Shown here: positions 38,743-47,492 of the stretch, in pieces | Layout: every line of letters begins with the position of its first letter | Position numbering within the stretch: the stretch's first letter is position 1 | The notes under the pieces: generated by a model | Told to the model about the DNA's origin: nothing | The model's input: only the letters and a program-made list of their open reading frames with translations | Databases searched by the model: none | Position numbers and translations under genes: made by a program | Assembly: GCF_017876395.1 (NCBI RefSeq) | Contig: NZ_JAGINX010000001.1 | Coordinates: 1,116,001 to 1,180,000, forward strand | Source: Nesterenkonia lacusekhoensis | GTDB lineage: Bacteria > Actinomycetota > Actinomycetes > Actinomycetales > Micrococcaceae | Direction: 5' to 3' | Length of the DNA: 64,000 nt

Positions 38743-38844
38743 GACCCTGCATCCATTGTCTGGTCCAGCCCACCGGGCGGCTCTTCTGAGAGTCCGGAGA
38801 GGGGCTGTGCCGGGGCGACGGACTTGACAGGGTCATAGGTGTGT

Positions 38845-38857
38845 TGACCACTGGTCA
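38845..38857. promoter_or_regulatory. 13-bp palindrome in the sigA leader
   Basis: TGACCA-C-TGGTCA is a perfect inverted repeat 38-50 bases before the sigA GTG, just after a TTGACA at 38824-38829 that could be a -35 though no fitting -10 is seen. Candidate operator or leader hairpin. Confidence 0.35.
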
Positions 38858-38894
38858 GCCCATCGCCTTCGCACATCCGAGTCGGAAGGTCACC

Positions 38895-40256
38895 GTGCCA
38901 ACAACTGCGTCCAAGACGAAAGAAGACAACGCAGCCGCTGCTGAGGCTGAGGAGAGCGCTGCTCAGAAGGGTAAGGCCGAGCAGGCCGCATCCGGCAAGA
39001 GCACCTCCTCGGCGAAGAAGCCTGCTGACAAGAAGACCGGAGGCCGTAGGAAGGCCGCTGATCCGGTGGACGAGGTGCTCGCCGAGGAGGAGAAGGAGAG
39101 CGCGGCGCCGACCGCCGCACTCGAGGCCGCCGTCGCCAAAGCCCTGGAGGATGGTGACGAGGAGGAGGTCGCCAAGAAGATCGCGGCCGCCGCAGGCGAT
39201 GAGGAGAACGCCGCGGCCATCGTCGAGAACGCCAAGAAGGCCGTCAAGGGCGAAGAGGTCGAGGAGGAGGAGACCAAGGGCCGCGGCTTCGTGCTCTCCA
39301 ACGCCGACGACGATGACGCCCCGGCCGTCCAGGTCGTCTCCGCCGGCGCCACCGCAGATCCGGTCAAGGACTACCTCAAGCAGATCGGAAAGGTCTCTCT
39401 GCTGAACGCTGAGCAGGAGGTCGACCTTGCCCTGCGCATCGAGGCCGGACTCTTCGCCGAGCACAAGCTCGCCGAGAACGAGATCAAGGACAAGCGACTC
39501 CGTCGTGACCTCGAACTGGTCATCGCAGACGGGCGCCGCGCCAAGAACCACCTGCTGGAGGCCAACCTCCGCCTCGTGGTCTCCCTGGCCAAGCGCTACA
39601 CCGGACGCGGCATGCTGTTCCTGGACCTCATCCAGGAGGGCAACCTCGGCCTGATCCGCGCCGTGGAGAAGTTCGACTACACCAAGGGCTTCAAGTTCTC
39701 GACCTACGCCACCTGGTGGATCCGTCAGGCCATCACGCGCGCGATGGCCGACCAGGCGCGCACCATCCGCATCCCCGTGCACATGGTGGAGGTCATCAAC
39801 AAGCTGGCCCGCGTCCAGCGTCAGATGCTCCAGGACCTGGGCCGTGAGCCCACTCCGGAGGAGCTGGCCAAGGAGCTGGACATGACTCCTGAGAAGGTCG
39901 TCGAGGTCCAGAAGTATGGTCGCGAGCCGATCTCCCTGCACACCCCCCTGGGTGAGGACGGCGACTCCGAGTTCGGTGACCTCATCGAGGACTCCGAAGC
40001 AGTCGTCCCCTCCGACGCCGTCAGCTTCACGCTCCTGCAGGAGCAGCTGCACTCGGTGCTGGACACCTTGGCCGAGCGCGAGGCCGGCGTGGTCGCCATG
40101 CGCTTCGGTCTGACCGATGGTCAGCCCAAGACCCTGGACGAGATCGGCAAGGTCTACGGGGTCACCCGCGAGCGGATAAGGCAGATAGAGTCCAAGACCA
40201 TGTCGAAGCTGCGGCACCCCAGCCGTAGCCAGGTCCTGCGCGACTACCTCGACTGA
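38895..40256 (+). CDS. sigA: Primary RNA polymerase sigma factor
   Basis: Housekeeping sigma-70. The 453-residue protein has a Lys/Ala/Glu-rich N-terminus of about 140 residues (region 1.1-like, acidic-basic), then region 1.2, region 2 ([37 protein letters not shown]), region 3 and region 4 with [21 protein letters not shown] chose GTG 38895 with GGAAGG six bases before it; an in-frame GTG at 38841 would add 18 residues. Neighbours parE and DUF7455 are typical of Micrococcales. Three strong hairpins follow the stop. Confidence 0.95.
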   Translation: MPTTASKTKEDNAAAAEAEESAAQKGKAEQAASGKSTSSAKKPADKKTGGRRKAADPVDEVLAEEEKESAAPTAALEAAVAKALEDGDEEEVAKKIAAAAGDEENAAAIVENAKKAVKGEEVEEEETKGRGFVLSNADDDDAPAVQVVSAGATADPVKDYLKQIGKVSLLNAEQEVDLALRIEAGLFAEHKLAENEIKDKRLRRDLELVIADGRRAKNHLLEANLRLVVSLAKRYTGRGMLFLDLIQEGNLGLIRAVEKFDYTKGFKFSTYATWWIRQAITRAMADQARTIRIPVHMVEVINKLARVQRQMLQDLGREPTPEELAKELDMTPEKVVEVQKYGREPISLHTPLGEDGDSEFGDLIEDSEAVVPSDAVSFTLLQEQLHSVLDTLAEREAGVVAMRFGLTDGQPKTLDEIGKVYGVTRERIRQIESKTMSKLRHPSRSQVLRDYLD

Positions 40257-40265
40257 TCAGCTCTC

Positions 40266-40292
40266 AGGCGGTGGGCGCACGGCCCACCGCCT
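40266..40292 (+). terminator. Hairpin 1 after sigA
   Basis: Perfect 11-bp stem AGGCGGTGGGC / GCCCACCGCCT with a 5-base loop, nine bases after the sigA stop. It shares three bases with the next hairpin, so the two are partly exclusive. Confidence 0.7.
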
Positions 40293-40334
40293 CCTCGGGA
40301 GGACGGGGCTGTACAGCTCGTCCTCCCGAGGAGG
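40290..40334 (+). terminator. Hairpin 2 after sigA
   Basis: Perfect 16-bp stem (CCTCCTCGGGAGGACG and its complement at 40319-40334) with a 13-base loop that itself contains GCTGTACAGC. Very stable; likely part of the sigA terminator region. Confidence 0.7.
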
Positions 40335-40350
40335 CGCCCCTGCGGAAGCC

Positions 40351-40394
40351 GATACAGAAATGCCCCCGGACAGTACCGGGGGCATTTCTGTATC
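40351..40394. terminator. Hairpin 3, bidirectional terminator
   Basis: Perfect 19-bp stem beginning GATACAGAAATGCCCCCGG with loop ACAGTA. The AT-rich outer arm gives short A and T runs on both strands, so it can end both sigA (+) and the convergent DUF7455 gene (-), whose stop is 15 bases away. Confidence 0.8.
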
Positions 40395-40408
40395 GGGGCC
40401 GCTCAGGG

Positions 40409-40615
40409 TCAGGAGATCCTGGAGGATTCGTCGACCCATTCAGCGCTCTGCGGGCGGAGGTTCTCTTCCACCTGCCGTGCGTGGTGATTGCAGAAGAGCA
40501 GCGAGCCGCCGGAAGACAGCACTGCGCGGACGTAGGCCTGAGCACCGCAGCGGTCGCAGCGGTCCAGAGCGGTCAAGGTGGTCTGTGCTTCGAGAGTTCC
40601 CGTGGTTCCGGTCAT
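40409..40615 (-). CDS. Small DUF7455-family zinc-ribbon-like protein
   Basis: Conserved small actinobacterial protein of unknown role, usually between sigA and parE. The 68-residue product starts MTGTTGTLEAQTTLTALDR and has a CDRCG pair followed by LLFCNHHARQVEE, a Cys2-Cys-His pattern that could bind zinc. ATG 40615 is preceded by GGAGG; a longer reading frame from 40696 lacks such a site. It is convergent with sigA. Confidence 0.8.
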   Translation of the reverse strand: MTGTTGTLEAQTTLTALDRCDRCGAQAYVRAVLSSGGSLLFCNHHARQVEENLRPQSAEWVDESSRIS

Positions 40616-40871
40616 GCTCTTCGCCTCCTCACAAATACGTGGTGTCATCCATATAACCACGGACACCTGCCGATCATTCGGCAGAGGGGCCCTCACACGG
40701 GCTGCTTTCGCTGACCGCGTACCGGCTCAGCACTCGGGACCCGTGGCAGAGCATCCGGGCCGAGCGCGTGGGTCCGAGCAGCCTGTGGGCGCCGGCTTCG
40801 GCGCTTCTGCGCCGTTTGGGAGCTCAGTCGGTCTACCCTGGACAGGTTCGGCTATATGCAGGAGGAGATTC

Positions 40872-42953
40872 GTGGCGCAGCGTTCCGAGTACGATGCCCG
40901 TCATCTGTCGGTGCTCGAGGGTCTGGAAGCCGTACGCAAACGGCCGGGCATGTACATCGGGTCCACCGACTCCCGCGGGCTCATGCACTGTCTCTGGGAG
41001 ATCATCGACAACTCCGTCGATGAGGCCCTGGCGGGCTATGCCTCCACCATCTCGATCACCCTGCACCCGGACGACTCGGTCGAGGTCTCCGACGACGGTC
41101 GTGGCATCCCGGTCGATGTCGAGCCGCGCACCGGACTCTCCGGGCTGGAAGTCGTCTTCACCAAGCTGCACGCCGGCGGCAAGTTCGGCGGCGGCTCCTA
41201 CAACGCAGTCGGCGGTCTCCACGGCGTCGGCGCCTCAGTGGTCAATGCCCTCTCCTCACGCCTGGACGCCAAGGTCACACGCGGCGGAAAAGTCCACCAG
41301 CTGTCCTTCCGCCGAGGCGAACCCGGAACCTTCGCGGGCTCCCGAGCCACACCTGACGCTGAGTTCACCCCGGCGGAGAAGGGCTCGCCGCTGGAAGCGG
41401 TCGGCAAGGCCAAACGCGGAGTCACCGGCACCACCATCCGCTACTGGGCAGACCGCCACATCTTCACTCCCGACGCCCGGTTCGACGACGAGGAGCTGGT
41501 CAACCGGGCCCGCCAGACGGCCTTCCTGGTCCCCGGGCTGCGCATCACCATCCGCGATGAGCGCGGTGCAGAGCCCGTCGAGGAGGTCTTCCAGTTCGAC
41601 GGCGGCATCAGCGAATTCGTCGAGCACCTGACCCCCGATGCGGGCGTCACCGACATCTGGCGGATCCAAGGGCACGGCAGCTTCACCGAACGCATTCCTG
41701 TCCTGGACGGCGACGGCAAGTCGCATATGCAGGACGTCGAGCGCGACTGCGAGGTCGACATCGCCCTGCGCTGGGGGACCGGCTATGAGACCACGGTGCG
41801 CAGCTTCGTGAACATCATCGCCACGCCCAAGGGCGGAACACATATGTCCGGCTTCGAGCAGGCTCTGCTCAAGACCCTGCGCAAAGCTGTCGAGGCCAAT
41901 GCACGCAAGCTCAAAGCCGGCAACGACAAGGTGGAGAAGGACGATGTGCTCGCCGGCCTGACCGCCGTGGTCACCGTGCGCATCGCCGAGCCGCAGTTCG
42001 AAGGCCAGACCAAGGAGATCCTCGGCACCCCAGCGGCACGCCAGATCGTGACCAAAGTGGTCAGCAGAGAGCTCGAGACTCGTCTGAACTCCACCAAGCG
42101 TGCTGAGAAGCAGCAGGCCACCACGCTGATGGAGAAGGTCGTGGCTGAGATGAAGTCTCGCATCTCCGCCCGCCAGCATAAGGAGACCCAGCGCCGGAAG
42201 AATGCGCTGGAGAACTCGTCGATGCCGGCCAAGCTGGTGGAATGCCGCTCCAAGGGGGTCGAGGACACGGAGCTGTTCATCGTGGAGGGCGACTCGGCGC
42301 TCGGCACCGCCAAGTTGGCACGGTCCTCAGACTTCCAGGCGCTGCTGCCCATCCGCGGCAAGATCCTCAACGTCCAGAAGGCCTCGATCGCCGATATGCT
42401 CTCCAACGCCGAGTGCGCTGCGCTGCTGCAGGTCATCGGAGCCGGTTCCGGCCGCAGCTTCGATCTGGAGGCGGCGCGCTATGGCAAGGTGGTGCTGATG
42501 ACCGACGCCGACGTCGACGGCGCTCATATCCGCACGCTGCTGCTGACCCTGTTCTTCCGCTATATGCGCCCGATGATCGAGGCGGGCCGGGTCTTCGCGG
42601 CTGTGCCGCCGCTGCACCGGGTGGAGGTCATCCACTCCGGGCGCAGGGCCAATGAGATCCGCTACACCTATTCTGAAGCCGAGCTGAACCGGCTGCTCGC
42701 CGATCTGGAGCGCAAGGGGCTGCGCTATAAGGAGCCCATCCAGCGGTACAAAGGTCTGGGCGAGATGGACGCCGATCAGCTCTCGGAGACGACGATGGAC
42801 CCTGCTCACCGCTCCCTGCGTCGCATCCGCGTCGAAGATGCCGAGGCGGCCGAGCGTGTCTTCGATCTGCTCATGGGGTCCGTGGTCGCTCCGCGCAGAG
42901 ATTTCATCATCGAAGGCTCCAAGGCTCTGGACAAGGAACGGATCGATGCCTGA
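40872..42953 (+). CDS. parE: DNA topoisomerase IV subunit B (ParE/GyrB family)
   Basis: ATPase subunit of a type IIA topoisomerase, acting in decatenation. The 693-residue protein has the GHKL ATP site (EIIDNSVDEALAGYA, DDGRGIPVDVE, GGLHGVGASVVNALS) and the Toprim domain (EGDSALGTAK, PIRGKILNVQKA, TDADVDGAHI, QRYKGLGEMDADQL). The place near sigA and away from dnaA-gyrA favours ParE over GyrB. GTG 40872 follows AGGAGGAG; the frame extends upstream to 40578 without homology. parC is not in the window. Confidence 0.9.
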   Translation: MAQRSEYDARHLSVLEGLEAVRKRPGMYIGSTDSRGLMHCLWEIIDNSVDEALAGYASTISITLHPDDSVEVSDDGRGIPVDVEPRTGLSGLEVVFTKLHAGGKFGGGSYNAVGGLHGVGASVVNALSSRLDAKVTRGGKVHQLSFRRGEPGTFAGSRATPDAEFTPAEKGSPLEAVGKAKRGVTGTTIRYWADRHIFTPDARFDDEELVNRARQTAFLVPGLRITIRDERGAEPVEEVFQFDGGISEFVEHLTPDAGVTDIWRIQGHGSFTERIPVLDGDGKSHMQDVERDCEVDIALRWGTGYETTVRSFVNIIATPKGGTHMSGFEQALLKTLRKAVEANARKLKAGNDKVEKDDVLAGLTAVVTVRIAEPQFEGQTKEILGTPAARQIVTKVVSRELETRLNSTKRAEKQQATTLMEKVVAEMKSRISARQHKETQRRKNALENSSMPAKLVECRSKGVEDTELFIVEGDSALGTAKLARSSDFQALLPIRGKILNVQKASIADMLSNAECAALLQVIGAGSGRSFDLEAARYGKVVLMTDADVDGAHIRTLLLTLFFRYMRPMIEAGRVFAAVPPLHRVEVIHSGRRANEIRYTYSEAELNRLLADLERKGLRYKEPIQRYKGLGEMDADQLSETTMDPAHRSLRRIRVEDAEAAERVFDLLMGSVVAPRRDFIIEGSKALDKERIDA

Positions 42954-42989
42954 GACGACCCAGGCGGTGGAGAACACGCGCAACCATTC

Positions 42990-43006
42990 TTCTACGGAGC
43001 GTAGAA
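42990..43006. promoter_or_regulatory. Operator-like palindrome at the ctaB promoter
   Basis: TTCTACG-GAG-CGTAGAA is a perfect 7-bp inverted repeat located 5-21 bases upstream of the TACACT -10 box of ctaB. A protein bound here would block RNA polymerase. The shape resembles sites of BlaI/CopY-type repressors, but that is only an impression. Confidence 0.55.
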
Positions 43007-43010
43007 AAGG

Positions 43011-43016
43011 TACACT
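43011..43016 (+). promoter_or_regulatory. -10 box of leaderless ctaB promoter
   Basis: TACACT ends seven bases before the ctaB GTG (six bases between), so transcription should begin at or next to the start codon. There is no Shine-Dalgarno sequence at normal spacing, consistent with a leaderless mRNA. Confidence 0.5.
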
Positions 43017-43022
43017 GGAGCG

Positions 43023-43979
43023 GTGACCGATCTGAGCACTCGCACCCCTGAGACCGATGCCCCGGAGAATCCCTCCCGCATCGGGTTCAAGCGCAAAGCA
43101 GCAGCCTATGTCTCGCTGACGAAGCCGCGTGTGATGGAGCTGCTGATCGTCACTGCGATTCCGACGATGTTCTTCGCCCAGGGCGGCCTGCCCGACCTGT
43201 GGGTGGCGCTGGCCACTGTGCTCGGCGGCGCCGCCGCCGCCGGCTCAGCAGGTGCGTTCAACTGCTATATCGACCGCGATATGGACAAGGTGATGAACCG
43301 AACCAAGAAGCGGCCGCTGGTCACCGGGGAGCTGACTCCCCGTGAGGCCCTGGTCTTCTCCTGGCTGCTGGGCCTGTTCTCCATGGTGGTGCTCTGGTTC
43401 GGCACGAACCCGCTGGCCACAGCGCTGGGCGCGGCAGCGATCTTCTTCTATGTGGTCATCTACACGATCATCCTGAAGCGGCGCACCGAGCAGAACATCA
43501 TCTGGGGCGGCCTCGCCGGCTGCTTCCCGGTGCTCATCGCGTGGGCCGCAGTCCGTGACTCTGTGGAGTGGCCCGCCCTGGTGCTCTTCACCATCATCTT
43601 CCTCTGGACCCCGCCGCACTACTGGCCGCTGTCCATGAAGTACCGCACCGACTATCAGCTGGCCGATGTGCCGATGCTGGGAGCCATCGCCACCGCGAAG
43701 ACCGTCTCAGTCCAGGTGGTGCTCTACGCCTGGGCCACTGTGGTGTGCTCCCTGCTCCTGGTCCCTATGGGATGGGCCGGCGTCACCTACACGGCAGTGG
43801 CCGTCATCGCCGGTGCCTGGTTCGTCTTCGAGTCCCACGTGCTCTACCGCCAGGCGCAGAACGAAGCGTTGACCGATAAGAAGGCTATGAAGGTCTTCCA
43901 CCTGTCGATCATGTACCTGACGTTGCTGTTCGTCGGCCTCGGGTTCGATCCCTTCATCGGTTCACCCCTGATGGGCTGA
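43023..43979 (+). CDS. ctaB: Protohaem IX farnesyltransferase (haem O synthase)
   Basis: Membrane UbiA-family prenyltransferase that farnesylates haem B to haem O for terminal oxidases. The 318-residue protein has about nine helices, the first Asp-rich loop [15 protein letters not shown], conserved [12 protein letters not shown] and the [18 protein letters not shown] loop. A soluble N-terminus of about 25 residues precedes TM1. It is here separated from ctaA or oxidase genes; parE lies 69 bases upstream. A palindrome over its promoter suggests specific control, possibly by copper or haem status. Confidence 0.92.
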   Translation: MTDLSTRTPETDAPENPSRIGFKRKAAAYVSLTKPRVMELLIVTAIPTMFFAQGGLPDLWVALATVLGGAAAAGSAGAFNCYIDRDMDKVMNRTKKRPLVTGELTPREALVFSWLLGLFSMVVLWFGTNPLATALGAAAIFFYVVIYTIILKRRTEQNIIWGGLAGCFPVLIAWAAVRDSVEWPALVLFTIIFLWTPPHYWPLSMKYRTDYQLADVPMLGAIATAKTVSVQVVLYAWATVVCSLLLVPMGWAGVTYTAVAVIAGAWFVFESHVLYRQAQNEALTDKKAMKVFHLSIMYLTLLFVGLGFDPFIGSPLMG

Positions 43980-44054
43980 GCTGACTCCTCAGCAGCTCCC
44001 GTTGTCATCCTTTTGGAGGATTCCGCCCCAGATCGGCGGTGTTGGCGTGGCGGA

Positions 44055-44709
44055 ATGCGCGTTCTCTGTGAAGCTCTCACCGTCTCCGTGGAGGACGCGA
44101 CCCTGCTGCCCGCCCTCTTTGCTGAGCTGGTCGGCCCGGGCCTCGTAGCGCTGACCGGTGCCAACGGCACGGGCAAGACCACCCTGCTGAAGATTCTGGC
44201 CGGCAGGATGCCTCCCACCAGCGGCAGCTGTGAGATCCGCAGCGAGGCCGAGGGCTTCTCCGGGGTCCCGGCTGAGCATGACCGGGGCTTTCGCGCGGCG
44301 GCGGCTTCGCTCATCGACACCCCGCCTATGGCCCGTGAGATGACGCTCTCCGAGCAGCTCACTATGGTGGGAGCCTCCTGGGGCGCCTCCGCCGGATTCT
44401 GCTGAAGAGACCTCCCACGGGCTCCTGGAGCGCCTCACGATCCCTCAGCTGGCAGGGCGCTTCCCCCATGAGCTCTCCGCCGGACAGCTCCAGCTCTTCG
44501 CAGTGGGGCTCACGTTGAGCCGCCCTGGGGGACTTCTCCTGCTCGATGAGCCGGAGCGCCATCTCGACGAGGAGCGGGTAGAGGCAGTGATCTCGGTGTT
44601 GGAAGAACGGGCATCCGCTGGGGCCCTGGTGGTCGCTGCCACGCACCGGGCAGAGATCATCGAGCGGTCTGCCCGGCAACTGGATCTCGGCCCTGTGGGC
44701 AGTCGATGA
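44055..44709 (+). pseudogene. ABC transporter ATP-binding protein, frameshifted
   Basis: An ATPase split over two reading frames. The first frame (from ATG 44055) has Walker A GANGTGKTT and continues to TGA at 44403. The second frame (+1) carries HELSAGQLQLFAVGLTL (signature), LLLLDEPERHLD (Walker B) and VVAATHRAE (H-loop) to the stop at 44709. Together they make one small ATPase of about 217 residues. An extra base, either in the GGGG run at 44380-44383 or just before the TGA, would explain the break. The second frame overlaps the permease start by four bases. It is a recent mutation or a sequencing error; codon use is normal on both sides. Confidence 0.75.
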
Positions 44710-46376
44710 ACGGGCCTGCGCGCACCGAGCTGGAACGGCTGCGAACCGTCCGGCATATCTACTCACGCAGGCAGGAGGCCACCGAGGCCACGGGCCGTTG
44801 GTTCAGCCTCTACGTGATCGCCCTGATGCTGGGCATCTATGTGGTGCCTACGGCGTACCTCATCGGAACATCCCTGAACGCGGCCACTGCCACGGCACTC
44901 ACCGGTGACGGTGCCTTGGTCGTCATCAATGCCGTCCTCTGCCTCCTCAGCGCGCTGGCCTACCTGCTCGGCACGGGCCAGGGCCCGGCCTATCTCACGC
45001 CCTTCTTGGCGCACACGCTGCTCACCGGCGATTTCGAGCGCCGCAGAGTGCTCCTCCGGCCGACCCTCAGCATGATGACCTCTGTGGCCGCGGCGGTCGT
45101 CGGAGCCACGGCGGTCGCGGGCTTCTCCGTGCTGCAGACCGGCGTATGGGGCCCTGACCACCTCTGGCTCTTGTTGTCCGGTTCGCTCTTCACCGGTTTT
45201 CACTGTGCATTCTTCTGGTTCCTGGGACAGCGGTGGGCCGCCGTGCCGCGGCCGTCGACCGCCGGGCTGCTGATCTTTCTGACGCTCACGGTGTTCGCCG
45301 CAGCGCCCCTGGTGATTGCGAGGAGCATCTGGCTTGCACCCGGCGGTTGGTTCGCCCTTCTCTGGACGGACCAGGCCTCGGGTGCCGCGCTGGCGGTCTC
45401 CGGGGCGGTCGCCGTCGTCGGGGTGGCGCTGATGGTGCTGATCCCCTCTGCACTGGGCGGCATGCCTGCGCGGACGCTGATCGATCAGAGCAGGCGGATA
45501 GCCGATGCGCGGCTCTACAGCTCCACCGGCAGCTTCGACGACGCTGCCGAGCTCTTTCGTGACAGGCCCCGGCACCGTGGCAACGCGCTGATGCGCTGGG
45601 CAGTCCGGGGGCCGACAACCGGGCTGAGGGGCGCCTTCAGCGGGTTCGTCGCTGATGTGGCGGCGGCGACTCGGACCCCACGGCGGCTGGTGCTCGGGTT
45701 CTCAACAATGATGCTCGGGGTCCTGCTGGTCAGCCTGTGCCTCGGCGCCGCGGGCCCCGGGAGCTCTCAGGAGGACGAGGATCGTATGCTGATCCTCGTG
45801 CCGGCCATTCTGCTCGGCACGGCTCTGCTGCACCTTGGCAGCGGGGCCATCGCCGATGGATGGCGCAGCCTCAAAGACGAATTCGACGCCGCCCCACTCT
45901 TCGGGTGGGCTGCTCGGCAAGCAACGCTGCGGAGGCTGGCCTGGCCCTGCGCGGCAGGTCTTGTGGCTGTCGGCCTCGGGCATCTCACCGCGCTGACAGC
46001 CTCGTGGTGGCTCGGGGAGCACTCAGGCACCGCGATCGGATGGAGCCTCGTGCTGACCGGCATCGTTCTGTCCGCCCGCTTCATGCAGACCATGCGAAAC
46101 CGCCAGATGCCCCTGGACTCGCTGGTCCCGATTCCCACTCCCTTTGGCGATCTCTCCGGGTTGAAGGTGTTGTTCTGGGTGGCCGAGGGCCTCGTGGTCT
46201 CTCTGACAGCGGCGCTGGGGATGCTCCTGCTTCCGTGGGCCTGGTGGGCCGTCCTGCTCACCTCAGCCGCCTGTCTTGCGGTGGCCGTGGCGACCGGATG
46301 GAGCCGGACCGGGCAGGCCTGGAGCACAGGAGCACCCCGAAGCCGCTGTAGGAACACGGGGACTCACGCTGAATAG
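44706..46376 (+). CDS. ABC transporter permease, multi-spanning membrane protein
   Basis: Probable membrane partner of the frameshifted ATPase. The 556-residue protein has about 12 hydrophobic helices in two groups (about 35-260 and 320-545) separated by a cytoplasmic loop with IADARLYSSTGSFDDAAELF and RHRGNALMRWAVRGP. No known substrate motif. ATG 44706 overlaps the ATPase stop (ATGA), so translation is coupled to the downstream frame of the ATPase gene and would suffer from the frameshift if it is real. Its 3' end overlaps adhP by 13 bases on the other strand. Confidence 0.75.
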   Translation: MNGPARTELERLRTVRHIYSRRQEATEATGRWFSLYVIALMLGIYVVPTAYLIGTSLNAATATALTGDGALVVINAVLCLLSALAYLLGTGQGPAYLTPFLAHTLLTGDFERRRVLLRPTLSMMTSVAAAVVGATAVAGFSVLQTGVWGPDHLWLLLSGSLFTGFHCAFFWFLGQRWAAVPRPSTAGLLIFLTLTVFAAAPLVIARSIWLAPGGWFALLWTDQASGAALAVSGAVAVVGVALMVLIPSALGGMPARTLIDQSRRIADARLYSSTGSFDDAAELFRDRPRHRGNALMRWAVRGPTTGLRGAFSGFVADVAAATRTPRRLVLGFSTMMLGVLLVSLCLGAAGPGSSQEDEDRMLILVPAILLGTALLHLGSGAIADGWRSLKDEFDAAPLFGWAARQATLRRLAWPCAAGLVAVGLGHLTALTASWWLGEHSGTAIGWSLVLTGIVLSARFMQTMRNRQMPLDSLVPIPTPFGDLSGLKVLFWVAEGLVVSLTAALGMLLLPWAWWAVLLTSAACLAVAVATGWSRTGQAWSTGAPRSRCRNTGTHAE

Positions 46377-47389
46377 TCGATGACCACCCGTCCGTCGATC
46401 TTCCCGTGCTGCATCTCATCGAAGACGGCATTGATGTCGTCCAGCGGTCGCTTGGAGAAGGTCGGGTGGATCAGCCCCCGAGAATAGAAGTCCAGCGCCT
46501 CGACCATGTCCTGGCGCGTTCCCACGATGGAGCCACGGATGGTCAGACCCTTCAGCACGATGTCGAAGATCGGAGCGGGGAAGTCTCCCGGCGGCAGTCC
46601 GTTGAAGACGATGGTTCCGCCGCGGCGGGTCATCGCGATGGCCTGGCCGAAGGCGGAGGGATGGACCGCGGTCACCAGCACGCCGTGGGCACCGCCGATC
46701 CTCTCGCTGATCTCCTGAGCAGGATCCCGGCCCTGGGCGTTCAGCGTGATCTCGGCTCCGTGGCGCTCAGCCAGTGCGAGCTTGTCATCGGCCACGTCGA
46801 CGGCGACCACCCGCATTCCCATCGCGACGGCATACTGGACTGCGATGTGCCCCAAACCGCCGATCCCTGAGATGACCACCCACTGCCCCGGACGGACCCC
46901 CGTCGTCTTCAGTCCTTTGTAGACGGTGACGCCGGCGCAGAGGACCGGAGCGATCTCATGCGGGTCCGATCCTTCCGGGACAGCTGCCGCAAAAGCCGCG
47001 TCCACCAGCATGTACTCCCCGAAGGATCCGTCCACTGAATAGCCGCCGTTGGTCTGCGCTTCGCAGAGCGTCTCCCAACCGGTGCGGCAGTGTTCGCAGG
47101 TACCGCAGGCGCTCCACAGCCAGGCGTTGCCCACCATCTGGCCCACCTCGAGGTTCGTCACCCCCTCACCGAGCTCTTCCACGAGTCCGACGCCTTCGTG
47201 TCCGGGGACGAACGGTGGCGCGGGCTTGACCGGCCAGTCCCCTTCAGCGGCGTGGAGGTCGGTGTGACATACCCCTGAAGCGATGAGCTTCACCAGAACC
47301 TGTCCCGGCCCCGGTGCGGGACGGGGGTAGTCGGTCACTGCCAAGTCTTTTCCGAAGTCTTCGACGACGGCGGCTGTCATAGTGCTCAT
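46364..47389 (-). CDS. adhP: Zinc-dependent alcohol dehydrogenase AdhP type
   Basis: Medium-chain NAD-dependent dehydrogenase preferring ethanol or propanol. The 341-residue protein has catalytic zinc ligands Cys41 (SGVCHTDLH) and His64-Glu65 (GHEGVG), structural zinc cysteines 95, 98, 101 and 109, a third catalytic-zinc Cys in PVLCAGVTVYKG, and the NAD fold ISGIGGLGHIAVQYA. All key residues are intact. It is read in the same direction as the GAF regulator upstream (92-base gap). A pair of TGCAACG repeats 85 bases upstream matches one before the aldehyde dehydrogenase, so the two are probably co-induced for alcohol oxidation. Confidence 0.93.
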   Translation of the reverse strand: MSTMTAAVVEDFGKDLAVTDYPRPAPGPGQVLVKLIASGVCHTDLHAAEGDWPVKPAPPFVPGHEGVGLVEELGEGVTNLEVGQMVGNAWLWSACGTCEHCRTGWETLCEAQTNGGYSVDGSFGEYMLVDAAFAAAVPEGSDPHEIAPVLCAGVTVYKGLKTTGVRPGQWVVISGIGGLGHIAVQYAVAMGMRVVAVDVADDKLALAERHGAEITLNAQGRDPAQEISERIGGAHGVLVTAVHPSAFGQAIAMTRRGGTIVFNGLPPGDFPAPIFDIVLKGLTIRGSIVGTRQDMVEALDFYSRGLIHPTFSKRPLDDINAVFDEMQHGKIDGRVVIDYSA

Positions 47390-47474
47390 GGTGGCTCCTT
47401 CGTCACGGCTGATGTGCTTCTGATCGGTGCCCGCACCTTCTGAGTGCGGTGTACTCCGAAGCTACTGAGCTGGC

Positions 47475-47492
47475 CGTTGCATCAACGTTGCA
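47475..47492 (-). promoter_or_regulatory. TGCAACG direct-repeat operator upstream of adhP
   Basis: Read on the - strand toward adhP it is TGCAACGTTGATGCAACG: two TGCAACG units 11 bp apart. It overlaps the stop codon of the regulator gene. It is 16 of 18 identical to the site at 48778-48795, in the same orientation to the gene it precedes. Confidence 0.65.

Noticed and set aside
44385-44410. Programmed +1 frameshift in the ABC ATPase
   Set aside because: The P-site codon before TGA would not re-pair after a +1 slip, and there is no stimulatory signal; mutation or sequencing error is simpler.
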